Numbered from the stretch's first letter, positions 34,070 to 42,691 are shown. The stretch is 64,000 nucleotides of DNA from an uncultured Blautia sp. (GCF_947654165.1 NZ_CANTKB010000017.1:9860-73859), one strand, 5' to 3'. Numbers and translations: made by a program. The notes: generated by a model from the letters alone, not told the origin.

Positions 34070-34801
34070 ATGAAATTACAGAAATTATTAAGCCTCACAA
34101 GAAAGGCTGTAGATGAATTTCATCTCATAGAGCCAGGTGACAAAATTGCAGTCGGTGTTTCCGGAGGAAAAGACAGCCTGACGATGCTTTATGCACTTCA
34201 TGGTCTGATGCGTTTCTATCCAAACCCCTTTACCCTGGAAGCAATCACTGTCGATCTTGGACATCCTGGTTTTCAGTCAGAGAAGATCAAAGCATTATGT
34301 GAAAGTCTTGAAATTCCTTTTACGCTGGTAAAAACAGATATTGCACCTATTATTTTTCAGGAGCGAAAAGAAAGCAACCCCTGTTCTCTGTGTGCCAAAA
34401 TGAGAAAAGGTGCTCTGAATACAGCAGCCAAAGAACTGGGCTGCAATAAAATCGCCTATGCTCATCACAAAGATGATGTTGTGGAGACCATGCTCTTATC
34501 CCTGATCTACGAGGGACGTTTCCACACATTTGCACCTAAAACCTATCTGGACCGCATGGATTTGACCGTAATACGTCCTCTGTTATTTGTAGATGAAGCG
34601 GATGTCATTGGATTTAAAAACAAATACCATCTGGAAATCGAAAAAAGCCCTTGCCCTGTTGACGGTTATACCAAGCGTCAATACGCAAAAGAACTGCTGA
34701 GAGAGATTACAAAAGAGAATCCCGGAACAAAAGAGCGAATGTTCACTGCCATCTGCAACGGAAATGTTCAGGGATGGCATCCCATCCAGGGAAAACACTG
34801 A
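34070..34801 (+). CDS. TtcA-like tRNA thiolation protein
   Basis: PP-loop ATPase of the TtcA/TilS superfamily, about 243 aa, likely thiolating a tRNA base (s2C32 in TtcA). It has the PP-loop GVSGGKDSLTML (about 29-40), the CxxC CSLCAKMRKGAL (about 104), AHHKDDVVETMLL, and a third cysteine in EKSPCPVDGYTKRQYAKEL, together the ligands for a 4Fe-4S cluster. The start is either ATG 34070 or TTG 34064, which is better spaced from GGAAGGA. It is one of two rightward genes in the right half. It lacks the LarE C-terminal features, so it is not larE. Confidence 0.85.
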   Translation: MKLQKLLSLTRKAVDEFHLIEPGDKIAVGVSGGKDSLTMLYALHGLMRFYPNPFTLEAITVDLGHPGFQSEKIKALCESLEIPFTLVKTDIAPIIFQERKESNPCSLCAKMRKGALNTAAKELGCNKIAYAHHKDDVVETMLLSLIYEGRFHTFAPKTYLDRMDLTVIRPLLFVDEADVIGFKNKYHLEIEKSPCPVDGYTKRQYAKELLREITKENPGTKERMFTAICNGNVQGWHPIQGKH

Positions 34802-34810
34802 GCACACAAG

Positions 34811-34855
34811 GAGGGCTGTATGCAAGTCTCACCTTTGCATACAGCCCTCTCTTCT
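34811..34855. terminator. Bidirectional terminator
   Basis: GAGGGCTGTATGCAA (34811-34825) pairs perfectly with TTGCATACAGCCCTC (34835-34849), followed by TCTTCTTAT. It lies between the convergent TtcA-like and cytidylate-kinase-like genes. Confidence 0.85.
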
Positions 34856-34868
34856 TATGTATCCTATC

Positions 34869-35504
34869 TTACCATTCTACCGTTTTCTTTCTCAGCTCAA
34901 TCGCTGACTTGATCATTTCAACACAGCCCTCTAGTCCCAGGATTCCGCTGTCCAGACACAGATGGTAGCTGGATGCATCTCCCCATTTTTTGCTGGTATA
35001 GTAATTATAATAGCTGGCTCGTTTTTTATCATTTTTGACAATCTGATCCTTCGCTGCAGAAGCAGAAAGATCATATACCTTGGAAAGCCTGTGAATTCGT
35101 TTATCCAGATCTGCGTGGATAAATACACTAAGTGCTCCCGGATACTCTGCTAATGCATAATCCGCACATCTTCCTACCATGACACAGGATTCTTCCTGTG
35201 CTATCTTCTTAATGGTATCAAACTGTGCCAAAAACACCTTATGATTGATAGGCATATCTGCAAAGGCTGCAGAAGAATATCCAAAAGAATACGTATCCAT
35301 AACAAGAGAATACAGAAAACTATTGGTAGGTTTCTCATCGTGATGCTCAAACAACTCATGGCAAATGCCGCTGTCTTTGGCTGCACGGTCCAGCAGCTCT
35401 TTATCATAACATTTAATTCCTAATTCTTGGGCAAGAAGCTTACCGATATCACGTCCCCCGCTTCCTGTCTGACGTCCTATGGTGATAACTGTATTTGCTG
35501 CCAT
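34869..35504 (-). CDS. Cytidylate kinase-like family protein
   Basis: A 211-residue P-loop protein of the cytidylate-kinase-like family. The N-terminus VITIGRQTGSGGRDIGKLLAQ provides a Walker A variant (GSGGRDIG lacks the usual GKS/T lysine position of Cmk), followed by KCYDKELLDRAAKDSG. It is about the length of Cmk but has the form found alone in Clostridia, so nucleotide kinase activity is unproven. ATG 35504 is 9 nt from AGGAG; ATG 35510 is only 3 nt away. Confidence 0.82.
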   Translation of the reverse strand: MAANTVITIGRQTGSGGRDIGKLLAQELGIKCYDKELLDRAAKDSGICHELFEHHDEKPTNSFLYSLVMDTYSFGYSSAAFADMPINHKVFLAQFDTIKKIAQEESCVMVGRCADYALAEYPGALSVFIHADLDKRIHRLSKVYDLSASAAKDQIVKNDKKRASYYNYYTSKKWGDASSYHLCLDSGILGLEGCVEMIKSAIELRKKTVEW

Positions 35505-35577
35505 ACACATACACTCCTTTCCTAAAAATATCTCTTACATTTATTATAATTCATTTTACTTCAAATGTATATATAAT

Positions 35578-36489
35578 TTAAATTTTTTTCAAAAGCTTTT
35601 GAAAATATCCTGGTAAAGGTGCGGTAAATTCCATATATTCTCCAGAAACGGGATGTACAAAGCCCAAGACCATAGCATGAAGCGTCTGTCCCTGAAGATT
35701 TGGAAAAGGACATTTTTTAGGACCATATACAGCATCTCCCAAAAGCGGATGCCCGATACTGCTCATATGTACACGAATCTGGTGTGTACGTCCTGTCTCC
35801 AATTGGCACTCCACATAAGTATAACTGCCAAACCGTTCCAGTACCCGGTAGTGTGTAACTGCCGGCTTTCCGTTTCTCACATGTACTGCCATTTTCTTAC
35901 GCTCTGTTGGATGCCTTCCAATATCACCTTCTATAGTACCTTCATCCTCCTTCATATTTCCATGGACAATTGCCCGGTACTTTCTGGTAATACTGTGCAC
36001 TTTTAATTGTTCTGCCAGACTCTGATGAGCTGTATCGGTCTTACAGACCACCAGAGCTCCTGTGGTATCCATATCAATCCTGTGAACAATTCCCGGTCTT
36101 AAAACGCCATTAATACCGGATAACTGATCCTTACAGTGATACATCAGGGCATTTACCAAGGTCCCTGAGTAATGCCCAGCACTTGGATGTACCACCATCC
36201 CTTTTGGTTTATTCACAACAAGGAGTTGATCATCTTCATAAAGGATCTCCAAAGGAATGTCCTCTGCCTGAATATCCGGCTCCAGATTATCCGGAATCAA
36301 AACCGTAATCTCATCTTCTTCAGCCACCTTGTAACTGGCTTTTGCTTTTTTTCCATTTACAGTCACATTCCCGTCTTTTAGCTGCTTCTGTAAAAAAGAG
36401 CGGGAGTAATCAGACATCACTTCCGCTAAATATTTATCAATCCGTTCCCCTGTATAAGAGGTCTCTGCCTGTAAACATAGCTGTTTCAT
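35578..36489 (-). CDS. rluD: RluD/RluC-family 23S rRNA pseudouridine synthase
   Basis: A 303-residue enzyme with an N-terminal S4 RNA-binding domain (RIDKYLAEVMSDYSRSFLQKQL, partly quoted, about 15-60) and the catalytic domain with Asp in RPGIVHRIDMDTTGALVVCK (about 135) and QLETGRTHQIRVHM. ATG 36489 is preferred: AGGAG is 8 nt upstream, whereas GTG 36498 lies on it. It follows lspA by 5 nt, the lspA-ylyB pairing also seen in Bacillus, and ends the ylm operon. Confidence 0.94.
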   Translation of the reverse strand: MKQLCLQAETSYTGERIDKYLAEVMSDYSRSFLQKQLKDGNVTVNGKKAKASYKVAEEDEITVLIPDNLEPDIQAEDIPLEILYEDDQLLVVNKPKGMVVHPSAGHYSGTLVNALMYHCKDQLSGINGVLRPGIVHRIDMDTTGALVVCKTDTAHQSLAEQLKVHSITRKYRAIVHGNMKEDEGTIEGDIGRHPTERKKMAVHVRNGKPAVTHYRVLERFGSYTYVECQLETGRTHQIRVHMSSIGHPLLGDAVYGPKKCPFPNLQGQTLHAMVLGFVHPVSGEYMEFTAPLPGYFQKLLKKI

Positions 36490-36494
36490 TCTGT

Positions 36495-37019
36495 TCACTC
36501 CTGCTCTTTATTTTTCTTCCAGCTTAAAAAACTGAAATCCTCTTCTTTATAATAAAAAAGTACCAGAATCAAAAGAAGGATCATGCTCCCTGTTACATAA
36601 ATATCTGCAACATTAAAAATCGGAAAATCAATCAACGAAAAATAAATAAAGTCCACCACATAATGAAGCCGTACCCGGTCTATCATATTTCCGATTCCTC
36701 CGGAACAGATCAAGAAGCAAAGCCATTTCAGCCATCTGAATTTCTTCTCCTCCGGTAATTTCCAAAGCACATAGCATACACCAAGAATCACAAGACTGGT
36801 AAGAAAAAGCAGGAAAATTTTCCGTCCCTGGAATATTCCAAAAGCAGCTCCCCTGTTTTCCAGATATTTCAAATACAGCACATTAGGAATCAGCGGAATA
36901 TCCGCTTGGTCTTTTAAGTGCTCCACTGCCAGAAATTTTGTCCACTGATCTAACCCGGTAAGAAGGAGAACGATAATTACAAGTTCTGCAAATGTCTTTC
37001 TGCGTTGTTTGTTTTTCAT
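36495..37019 (-). CDS. lspA: Lipoprotein signal peptidase II
   Basis: Aspartyl protease in the membrane that cleaves signal peptides of lipidated prolipoproteins. The 174-residue protein has four predicted helices and both active-site motifs: GGIGNMIDRVRLHYVVDF (first Asp, about 120) and FPIFNVADIYVTGS (second Asp, about 139). GLDQWTKFLAVE is the family N-terminal motif. Normal length. It overlaps the aroB stop by 4 nt. Confidence 0.96.
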   Translation of the reverse strand: MKNKQRRKTFAELVIIVLLLTGLDQWTKFLAVEHLKDQADIPLIPNVLYLKYLENRGAAFGIFQGRKIFLLFLTSLVILGVCYVLWKLPEEKKFRWLKWLCFLICSGGIGNMIDRVRLHYVVDFIYFSLIDFPIFNVADIYVTGSMILLLILVLFYYKEEDFSFLSWKKNKEQE

Positions 37020-38122
37020 TTCTGAACCCCCTCCTTTAGTATACTGGCAATGCCCTCCAAAAGCTCTTCCTCGGTCAAAGACGTATCAATCACTGCATCT
37101 CCCCATGTTTTCAGAAGAATAAACCGAATCTGATTACCTGCCATCTTTTTATCTGATTTTGTTGTTTCTAAAATATCTGTTTTACTGAGTCCTTCTGTCT
37201 CTACGGGAAGTCCGAAGCTTTGAAGCTGCTCTTTAAGCTCCTCATATTCCTCCTGTGAGATCCATCCCTTTTTCCAGGAAAGATAGGCAGAAGCAGCACA
37301 GCCTATGGAAACACACTGTCCATGACGTAAGCTGAAATTTTTCAGCTTTTCTACTGCATGTCCTACGGTATGTCCCATATTCAAAAGAGCCCGTTCCCCT
37401 TTTTCTGTTGGATCGTTTTCCACCACAGTTTTTTTAATCACGCAGCTTTGATAGATCATCTCTTTGCAGATTTCTTCTTCCCGAGCTAAGATTTCCTGAC
37501 GATGTTCTGTAATCCATCGACTGTACTCCCGGTCACGGATAAACCCATGTTTCAGCACCTCGCCCATTCCACTGGCAAATTCCTCTTTCGGAAGCGTTCC
37601 AAGCACAGACACATTCATATAAACCAGCAATGGCTGATGAAAAGCACCTACCATATTTTTGTACTGTTTGAAATCAACACCTGTTTTTCCTCCAATACTA
37701 CTGTCCACCTGAGAAAGAAGAGTTGTAGGAATCTGAATGAAATCAATCCCTCTCAAATAGGTAGCAGCAGCATAGCCCGTCATATCACCGGTGACACCAC
37801 CTCCCAGTGCCGCCAGCATATCTTTCCGGTCAAAATGATTTTGAATCAGATTCTCATAGATCCCCTGAATCTGCTCCAGATTTTTATTTTCCTCTCCGGC
37901 AGGAAGAATATACCAGGTCACCGTCATCCCGGTTTGGGAAAGTTCTTGTATCACTTCTTTCAAATACAGAGGTGCCACATGACTGTCTGTCACCACACAG
38001 ATTTTGGAACTGTTTTTTTTCAAACCGGAGACTTCTTTCGCAAGTCCCTGAAATTCCTTCTCAAATACAATGGGATAATGAAAATCCCCTTGTCTTTTCA
38101 CCAGTAAACGCTTTTGACTCAT
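37016..38122 (-). CDS. aroB: 3-dehydroquinate synthase
   Basis: Second enzyme of the shikimate pathway, NAD+- and Zn2+/Co2+-dependent. The 368-residue protein has the NAD site GGGVTGDMTGYAAATYLRGI (about 107-126), PTTLLSQVDSSIGGKTGVDF, and metal-binding Glu/His in GEVLKHGFI and LNMGHTVGHAVE. Full length. It occupies the position between ylmH and lspA where divIVA commonly lies in Bacilli, overlapping lspA by 4 nt. Confidence 0.95.
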   Translation of the reverse strand: MSQKRLLVKRQGDFHYPIVFEKEFQGLAKEVSGLKKNSSKICVVTDSHVAPLYLKEVIQELSQTGMTVTWYILPAGEENKNLEQIQGIYENLIQNHFDRKDMLAALGGGVTGDMTGYAAATYLRGIDFIQIPTTLLSQVDSSIGGKTGVDFKQYKNMVGAFHQPLLVYMNVSVLGTLPKEEFASGMGEVLKHGFIRDREYSRWITEHRQEILAREEEICKEMIYQSCVIKKTVVENDPTEKGERALLNMGHTVGHAVEKLKNFSLRHGQCVSIGCAASAYLSWKKGWISQEEYEELKEQLQSFGLPVETEGLSKTDILETTKSDKKMAGNQIRFILLKTWGDAVIDTSLTEEELLEGIASILKEGVQK

Positions 38123-38140
38123 GGTACGTCACTCCTTTAT

Positions 38141-38917
38141 CTAGCAATATCGATATAAAACTACATGGCAGCGATTTTTCTTTGTTTTGCAGGTAGTAGA
38201 TCCGAACTGAAATTTTCCTTTTCCCCGAACAGAGACAATATCCCCGTCCTTCATTACATATCCGTTAGAAACAACAGACTTCCCATTGACAAAGACTTTA
38301 CCGCCCTCGATAAATGGAATCATGCTGCTTCTGGAAGTATGAAAAGCCAGTGCAATGATACTGTCAAGTCTCAAAGAAGCCACTGTACCGGAAATTTCTT
38401 CTCTTTTCGGATCAGGAAGTTCCATTTCACTTTGTACTTTCTGTGCCAGAACACTCGTATGCCTGATTCTGCTGATTTCTCCAATCAGATATTCACAGAC
38501 AGCACTGTGACAGAATACATAAGCACAATCCTGTTGCAAAAGGATATCTCCAATCTTACTCCTGTCCAGACCAAGATTTAAAATGCTGCCCAGATAATCT
38601 CTGTGGGTGAGAGCCTCAGAAAATTTCTTATTTAACGGGGAAATCTTCATACAGGAAATCGGATACTCTTCCTCATAAGAAAAATCTTCCCCACAACAAA
38701 AAGCATCAGGGACGAATGCCGCCATCTGACGCTCCGCAGTTTCATAGCCACCAAAAAGCCGTATTCTGACTCCGTTTTCTTCCAGAGAACGGCACTGGCT
38801 ATGAAGAATATTCTGTTGGTTTAAATCCAGAAAATCAGAGAAAGTAAGAATTCCACGAAAATAAGCTTTCTTACTCAACTCTGACATTCTCTTTTTAAAT
38901 AATTCCTCTTTTTCCAT
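38141..38917 (-). CDS. ylmH: YlmH-like S4-domain RNA-binding protein
   Basis: A 258-residue protein of the YlmH family. An N-terminal region (about 1-175) contains FLDLNQQNILHSQCR, and a C-terminal S4 domain (about 185-250) has RLDSIIALAFHTSRSSMIPFIEGGKVFVNG (partly quoted). YlmH proteins bind ribosomal RNA and have been linked to rescue of stalled ribosomes and to cell-division gene clusters. It lies 3 nt upstream-adjacent to sepF in the order sepF-ylmH, matching the Gram-positive ylm cluster. Confidence 0.92.
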   Translation of the reverse strand: MEKEELFKKRMSELSKKAYFRGILTFSDFLDLNQQNILHSQCRSLEENGVRIRLFGGYETAERQMAAFVPDAFCCGEDFSYEEEYPISCMKISPLNKKFSEALTHRDYLGSILNLGLDRSKIGDILLQQDCAYVFCHSAVCEYLIGEISRIRHTSVLAQKVQSEMELPDPKREEISGTVASLRLDSIIALAFHTSRSSMIPFIEGGKVFVNGKSVVSNGYVMKDGDIVSVRGKGKFQFGSTTCKTKKNRCHVVLYRYC

Positions 38918-38919
38918 TT

Positions 38920-39495
38920 TTAATAGAGAGAACCTACCATATCATTTAAAAAATCTTGAGATTCCCCGGTAATATCTACGCCTGATGGAGTCAAAATGAA
39001 GATATAGGCGGATACTCTGCGGATACTTCCATCTAAGGAATAGCTGGCTCCGGAAGTAAAATCAATGATATGCTGTGCCAGTTCCATATCCAAGCCTTCA
39101 AGATTTAAGATAACTGTACAGTTATCCAATAAGGCATCAACTACCTCAGTAGCTTCGTCAAAGCGTTTTGGCTTAATAACACACACTTCACCGGAAGAAC
39201 CTTTTTTCTTATTTACATTATACATAGGTGTCACCTTTCCTGACGAACCAGAAGCAGCGGTCGTCTTAGATGTCTTTGGAGCTTTTGTTGCCGCAGTCTG
39301 TTTCTCTGCCTTTTTGTGACTCTTTGCCGGTGGAAGATCATCGAACTCATCATCATAATCATCATCCAGCTTTTTGAAAAACCTTTTTTTCGGTTTTTCG
39401 TCTTCAAAATCATCATCTACATCGTCTAAAAATTCATCATCATCATATTCATCATTTACTTTTACCGCATCTAAAAATTTATCTAAGATACTCAT
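38920..39495 (-). CDS. sepF: Cell-division protein SepF
   Basis: Membrane-binding Z-ring partner that arranges FtsZ filaments. The 191-residue protein has an N-terminal amphipathic helix (MSILDKFLDAVKVN), a long disordered Asp-rich then Lys/Thr-rich linker (about 15-95, including repeated DDD and EDEKPKKRFFKK), and the C-terminal SepF fold with CVIKPKRFDEATEVVDALL and FTSGASYSLDGSIRRVS. The linker is longer than in Bacillus SepF. It sits between yggS and ylmH. Confidence 0.94.
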   Translation of the reverse strand: MSILDKFLDAVKVNDEYDDDEFLDDVDDDFEDEKPKKRFFKKLDDDYDDEFDDLPPAKSHKKAEKQTAATKAPKTSKTTAASGSSGKVTPMYNVNKKKGSSGEVCVIKPKRFDEATEVVDALLDNCTVILNLEGLDMELAQHIIDFTSGASYSLDGSIRRVSAYIFILTPSGVDITGESQDFLNDMVGSLY

Positions 39496-39519
39496 ATGAT
39501 ATTAATCTCCAATCATTTT

Positions 39520-40236
39520 CTATTTTAAAGAATAGTCCCTTTCTCCGAAAATACCTGTTCCAACCCGGACATGTGTGGCCCCTTCTTCAATGGCTACCTG
39601 ATAATCACCGGTCATACCCATGCTAAGGACATCCATAGTAACATTATCAATACTTTTCCCTTTTATGTCAACACTTAAATTTCTTAAATTTCTGAAAACC
39701 TGTCGATTTTCTTCCGGATTCTCCACATATGGGGCAATTGTCATCAAACCTTTGACCTGAATACCGGGAAGTTTTGCAATTTCTCGAATCAGTGCTTCTG
39801 TTTTCTCCATATGCACCCCAAATTTACTCTCTTCCTCTGCCACATTCACTTCAATCAAGACAGGGACACAGACACCCTTTTTTCCTGCCTCTCTGCTGAT
39901 TTCTTCTGCAAGCCGGAGGGAGTCAACGGAATGGATCATGCTGACTTTATCTACCAGGTATTTCACCTTATTTCTCTGCAAATGTCCGATCATATGCCAG
40001 CGGACTTCAGGTTCAGGAATATCTTTCTGAGAAAGGATTTCCTCCTTACCCGTCAGTTCCTGTACCTTATTCTCACCAAAATCCCGCACACCCAAAGGCA
40101 GCAGCTCTTCAATCATGGACAAGGGCTTTGTTTTGCTTACTGCAATCAGGGTCACTTCTTCTCTGTCCCGCCCTGCTTTTTTACAGGCCTCACTTACCTT
40201 TTCTTCTATTGCTTGATAATTTTCACAGACACTCAT
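39520..40236 (-). CDS. YggS-family PLP homeostasis protein
   Basis: A 238-residue fold-type III PLP-binding protein (YggS/YlmE) that maintains the pool of free pyridoxal phosphate; no catalytic turnover is known. The PLP lysine is in TLIAVSKTKP (about residue 34). Further family motifs are GVRDFGENKVQEL, WHMIGHLQRNKVKYL and LSMGMTGDYQVAIEEGATHVRVG. First of the ylm-type genes in this operon, 24 nt before sepF. Confidence 0.95.
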   Translation of the reverse strand: MSVCENYQAIEEKVSEACKKAGRDREEVTLIAVSKTKPLSMIEELLPLGVRDFGENKVQELTGKEEILSQKDIPEPEVRWHMIGHLQRNKVKYLVDKVSMIHSVDSLRLAEEISREAGKKGVCVPVLIEVNVAEEESKFGVHMEKTEALIREIAKLPGIQVKGLMTIAPYVENPEENRQVFRNLRNLSVDIKGKSIDNVTMDVLSMGMTGDYQVAIEEGATHVRVGTGIFGERDYSLK

Positions 40237-40277
40237 GTTTGATCATCCTTTCTATCTTGAAGCCTTACTGCTTCGCA

Positions 40278-41756
40278 TTAATGTAAAATCTCTTCTTCTT
40301 TTACGCTTTCCCCGTCCAGGACAATGTAGTCAAATGCCTGAAGCCCGTAGGAAGTCCCCTGGGAAACAATACAATATTCTTCATTCTGGTCAAGGATATT
40401 AATCTGACGAAATACCGCATACCCTTTGTTCATACCATATACGCCCTGAAGCTTATCTGTCTCTTTTACTGTATAAGTTTCGGAAGAATCCGGTTTTTTC
40501 AGAACATCGCCTTCTTCAAAGGTTTCTTTGTCCACATAGCAGTATCCACTTGTATCTTCTTCCTCTCCCCAGCCGATTTCCTGCCCTTTACTGTTTACCT
40601 CTTTATAGATTACAGCATCAACAAATTCTGTGACAGAAGAACTTTTTCCATCCACTTCCCTGATAAAGCCTTTTCCTTCTCCATTATCACCCTGTGCCAG
40701 AAAATTTCGGGGAATTGTATAAAATTCTTTTTCCACAACAGAGCTTACCGGAATCTTCAGCCCACTCTGAGTATTGATTACCAGCTCGACTTCCAGAAAA
40801 CGATCCGATGCGTACCTGGGCATACCGTTTTTAAGCTGGATTCTTGCTGCTTTCTGGTTTCCAATCTGTACAATGGAAAGAGATCCATTCTGGCTCTCAC
40901 CATCTTTTGTAAATTTCACTTTAATACTTTCTCTTCCTGAAAGTGTTGCTGCAAGCTTGTCTGTAAGCGGAACCATCAAGGTCCAATTTTCACTGGTGAT
41001 TACCTTATATACCGGGTCACCGGCTGCTATTTCCTTGCTGGTGAGCAAATCTGTTTTCTTATAAGATTTTTCGTTGAACGCCTCTTCTGTAATATTTTCT
41101 GTGGTCAGGGATTCGTAACCATCTGTGGAATACACTACAATCCCTGCCTCCGGGGCTGTATAAACTGACTGTCTTCCGAGAGCAACCATACTTCCCACTT
41201 CTTCCCCTACAAGGGCTCCGGTCTCTTCATCCGTATCTGCTTCTCCCTTGCTGTCTGCAGAACCCTGCTCCATAATCCCTGCCGCCTGAAGAATACTTCC
41301 CTGAAGTTCATATTTGAAACTATAGGCATCGTAAAAATCACTTCCCGAGAAACCATATGAAAAATTTGCCATATTAGAACGCATTTTTTCCAACTGCTCC
41401 TCTGACAATTCTACCGATTTTACTTCCTTCCTGGTATTGGTAATTGCATAAACAGAACCATTTTTTCGAACCTGCATTCCCTCCCTGGCATAGTATTCCA
41501 CATATCCGGAAGCGCCGGCCGGCACAATCTGTTCTTCTCTGATAGCCAAAGCCGTACAAACCGGGTTTTTTGTCAGCGGACCTACGGTAACCTGATAAGA
41601 TGTCACATGAGAAGAGGTAGAATACAAAATAACCGTGACAATCATATAAACAAATAATGCTCCGAACATAATCGTTGCAATATTATAGGTCAGCAACTTC
41701 TTTATAACCATACATAATTTTTTTATTGTAATTAAAAATTGATTTCTGCCAGACAA
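40278..41756 (-). CDS. HlyD-like membrane-anchored envelope protein
   Basis: A 492-residue protein with one N-terminal transmembrane segment (about 25-47) and an extracellular part resembling membrane-fusion adaptors: a split biotinyl/lipoyl-like domain (VPAGASGYVEYYAREGMQVRKNGSVYAI, partly quoted, and PEAGIVVYSTDGYE) and beta-barrel regions. No ABC or RND partner gene is adjacent; it instead precedes the ylm/sepF genes, so a role tied to the envelope or division is possible. TTG start with AAAGGAG 7 nt upstream. Function unknown. Confidence 0.75.
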   Translation of the reverse strand: MSGRNQFLITIKKLCMVIKKLLTYNIATIMFGALFVYMIVTVILYSTSSHVTSYQVTVGPLTKNPVCTALAIREEQIVPAGASGYVEYYAREGMQVRKNGSVYAITNTRKEVKSVELSEEQLEKMRSNMANFSYGFSGSDFYDAYSFKYELQGSILQAAGIMEQGSADSKGEADTDEETGALVGEEVGSMVALGRQSVYTAPEAGIVVYSTDGYESLTTENITEEAFNEKSYKKTDLLTSKEIAAGDPVYKVITSENWTLMVPLTDKLAATLSGRESIKVKFTKDGESQNGSLSIVQIGNQKAARIQLKNGMPRYASDRFLEVELVINTQSGLKIPVSSVVEKEFYTIPRNFLAQGDNGEGKGFIREVDGKSSSVTEFVDAVIYKEVNSKGQEIGWGEEEDTSGYCYVDKETFEEGDVLKKPDSSETYTVKETDKLQGVYGMNKGYAVFRQINILDQNEEYCIVSQGTSYGLQAFDYIVLDGESVKEEEILH

Positions 41757-41801
41757 AACAAATCTCCTTTAACATGAGCATAAATTTCTGCACTACCTTG
41801 T

Positions 41802-41853
41802 ATTTTACCATTTTCGGGCAGGAATCACAACAGTAAAATTATTTCCCGAAAAT
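41802..41853 (-). promoter_or_regulatory. Promoter of the HlyD-like/ylm operon with inverted repeat
   Basis: On the minus strand TTGTGA (41830-41825) and TAAAAT (41807-41802) are 17 bp apart. A perfect 9-bp inverted repeat, ATTTTCGGG (41810-41818) and CCCGAAAAT (41845-41853), brackets the -35, placing a possible operator across the promoter. Confidence 0.7.
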
Positions 41854-41929
41854 CATCCTTATTTTCTTATTCCTGAATAAAGAAACCATTTCTGGAAAAC
41901 CTATAAAAAGAAAAAGGAGGTTATAGATC

Positions 41930-42145
41930 ATGAACAGTAAAATCTTAGACTATACTGCTCTGACACTTACAATTATCGGAGCAGTAAACTGGGGACTCAT
42001 TGGTTTTTTCCGATTTAACCTGGTAACCTTTCTGTTTGGGGATATGACATGGATTTCTCGTATTGTATATGCTCTTGTTGGAATCTGTGGACTATATCTT
42101 CTCAGTCTTTTCGGAAGAGTCTCATCCTTTTCTGACAGCCTGTAA
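41930..42145 (+). CDS. DUF378-family small membrane protein
   Basis: A 71-residue protein with two hydrophobic helices (about 8-28 and 42-62) and the DUF378 signature: LTIIGAVNWGLIGFF at the start, then IVYALVGICGLYLL. Function of the family is unknown. AAAAGGAGG precedes the ATG. It stands alone on the plus strand, with its own terminator just downstream. Confidence 0.9.
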   Translation: MNSKILDYTALTLTIIGAVNWGLIGFFRFNLVTFLFGDMTWISRIVYALVGICGLYLLSLFGRVSSFSDSL

Positions 42146-42151
42146 AAAAAC

Positions 42152-42202
42152 GCCGCCATACAGTTATTGATATCCTTTTCGATATCCGTTCTGTATGACG
42201 GC
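42152..42202. terminator. Bidirectional terminator
   Basis: GCCGCCATACAG (42152-42163) pairs with CTGTATGACGGC (42191-42202), one G-T wobble, with an inner GATATC/GATATC stem. The minus-strand transcript then reads seven T residues; the plus-strand side has only ATTTC. Shared by convergent genes. Confidence 0.88.
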
Positions 42203-42212
42203 ATTTCACTTA

Positions 42213-42626
42213 TTATGATATAACTTTATCTTTCATATTGTCCGGTAAATCTGCTTCGTCTATGGAGATGCTGACTACAAAGGAAACATTATATTTCTCT
42301 CCCATAGCTTCCAAACGATCTAAAACCTGGGAAATCTCATTTTCTTCTGCCCTTGAAATTTTAAGGAAACTATCTAAGTACATTTTTTCTAAATCGTTAT
42401 CCTGTGAAACAACACCAGACAGAAAACCTACGAATTCGCTGCTGTTCTGGATATCATATTCAGACATATCAATTAAACGTACCTTATTATTTAACTCAAA
42501 CATGTGTTTTCTGCTTTTATCCAAATATACCAGCGTACCATTGGCCTGTTTCACTTCTGCATTTACCTTGTCTAAAAGTACCTTTGTTTTTCCTTCACCT
42601 TTTTTACCTACAATTAACTGAACCAT
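42213..42626 (-). CDS. Small P-loop protein of unknown function
   Basis: A 137-residue protein beginning with a clear Walker A, GKKGEGKT (residues 7-14), followed by VYLDKSRKHMFELNNKVRL and a C-terminal VSFVVSISIDEADLP strand that may act as Walker B. It is too short for a standard AAA or kinase domain. Related small Clostridia proteins are sometimes labelled PilT-like, which I would not support from sequence. It has its own promoter and terminator, so it is a single-gene unit. Confidence 0.8.
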   Translation of the reverse strand: MVQLIVGKKGEGKTKVLLDKVNAEVKQANGTLVYLDKSRKHMFELNNKVRLIDMSEYDIQNSSEFVGFLSGVVSQDNDLEKMYLDSFLKISRAEENEISQVLDRLEAMGEKYNVSFVVSISIDEADLPDNMKDKVIS

Positions 42627-42691
42627 CGCAATTTCCTCCTTAGCCGCACGTAATATGTATTTTTACTAAAAACGTGGTTATCGTTGAATTA

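Noticed and set aside
34070..34801. larE sulfur transferase to complete the lar genes
   Set aside because: The PP-loop protein has the CxxC and third Cys of TtcA and lacks LarE-type features; it is also 11 kb away in a separate unit.
39300..39480. CAT-rich low-complexity tract in sepF as a repeat element
   Set aside because: It is coding sequence for the Asp-rich disordered linker of SepF in the minus frame.
40278..41756. Type I secretion or tripartite efflux adaptor
   Set aside because: There is an HlyD-like fold pattern but no ABC/RND transporter or secretion partner adjacent; it sits before the ylm/sepF genes.
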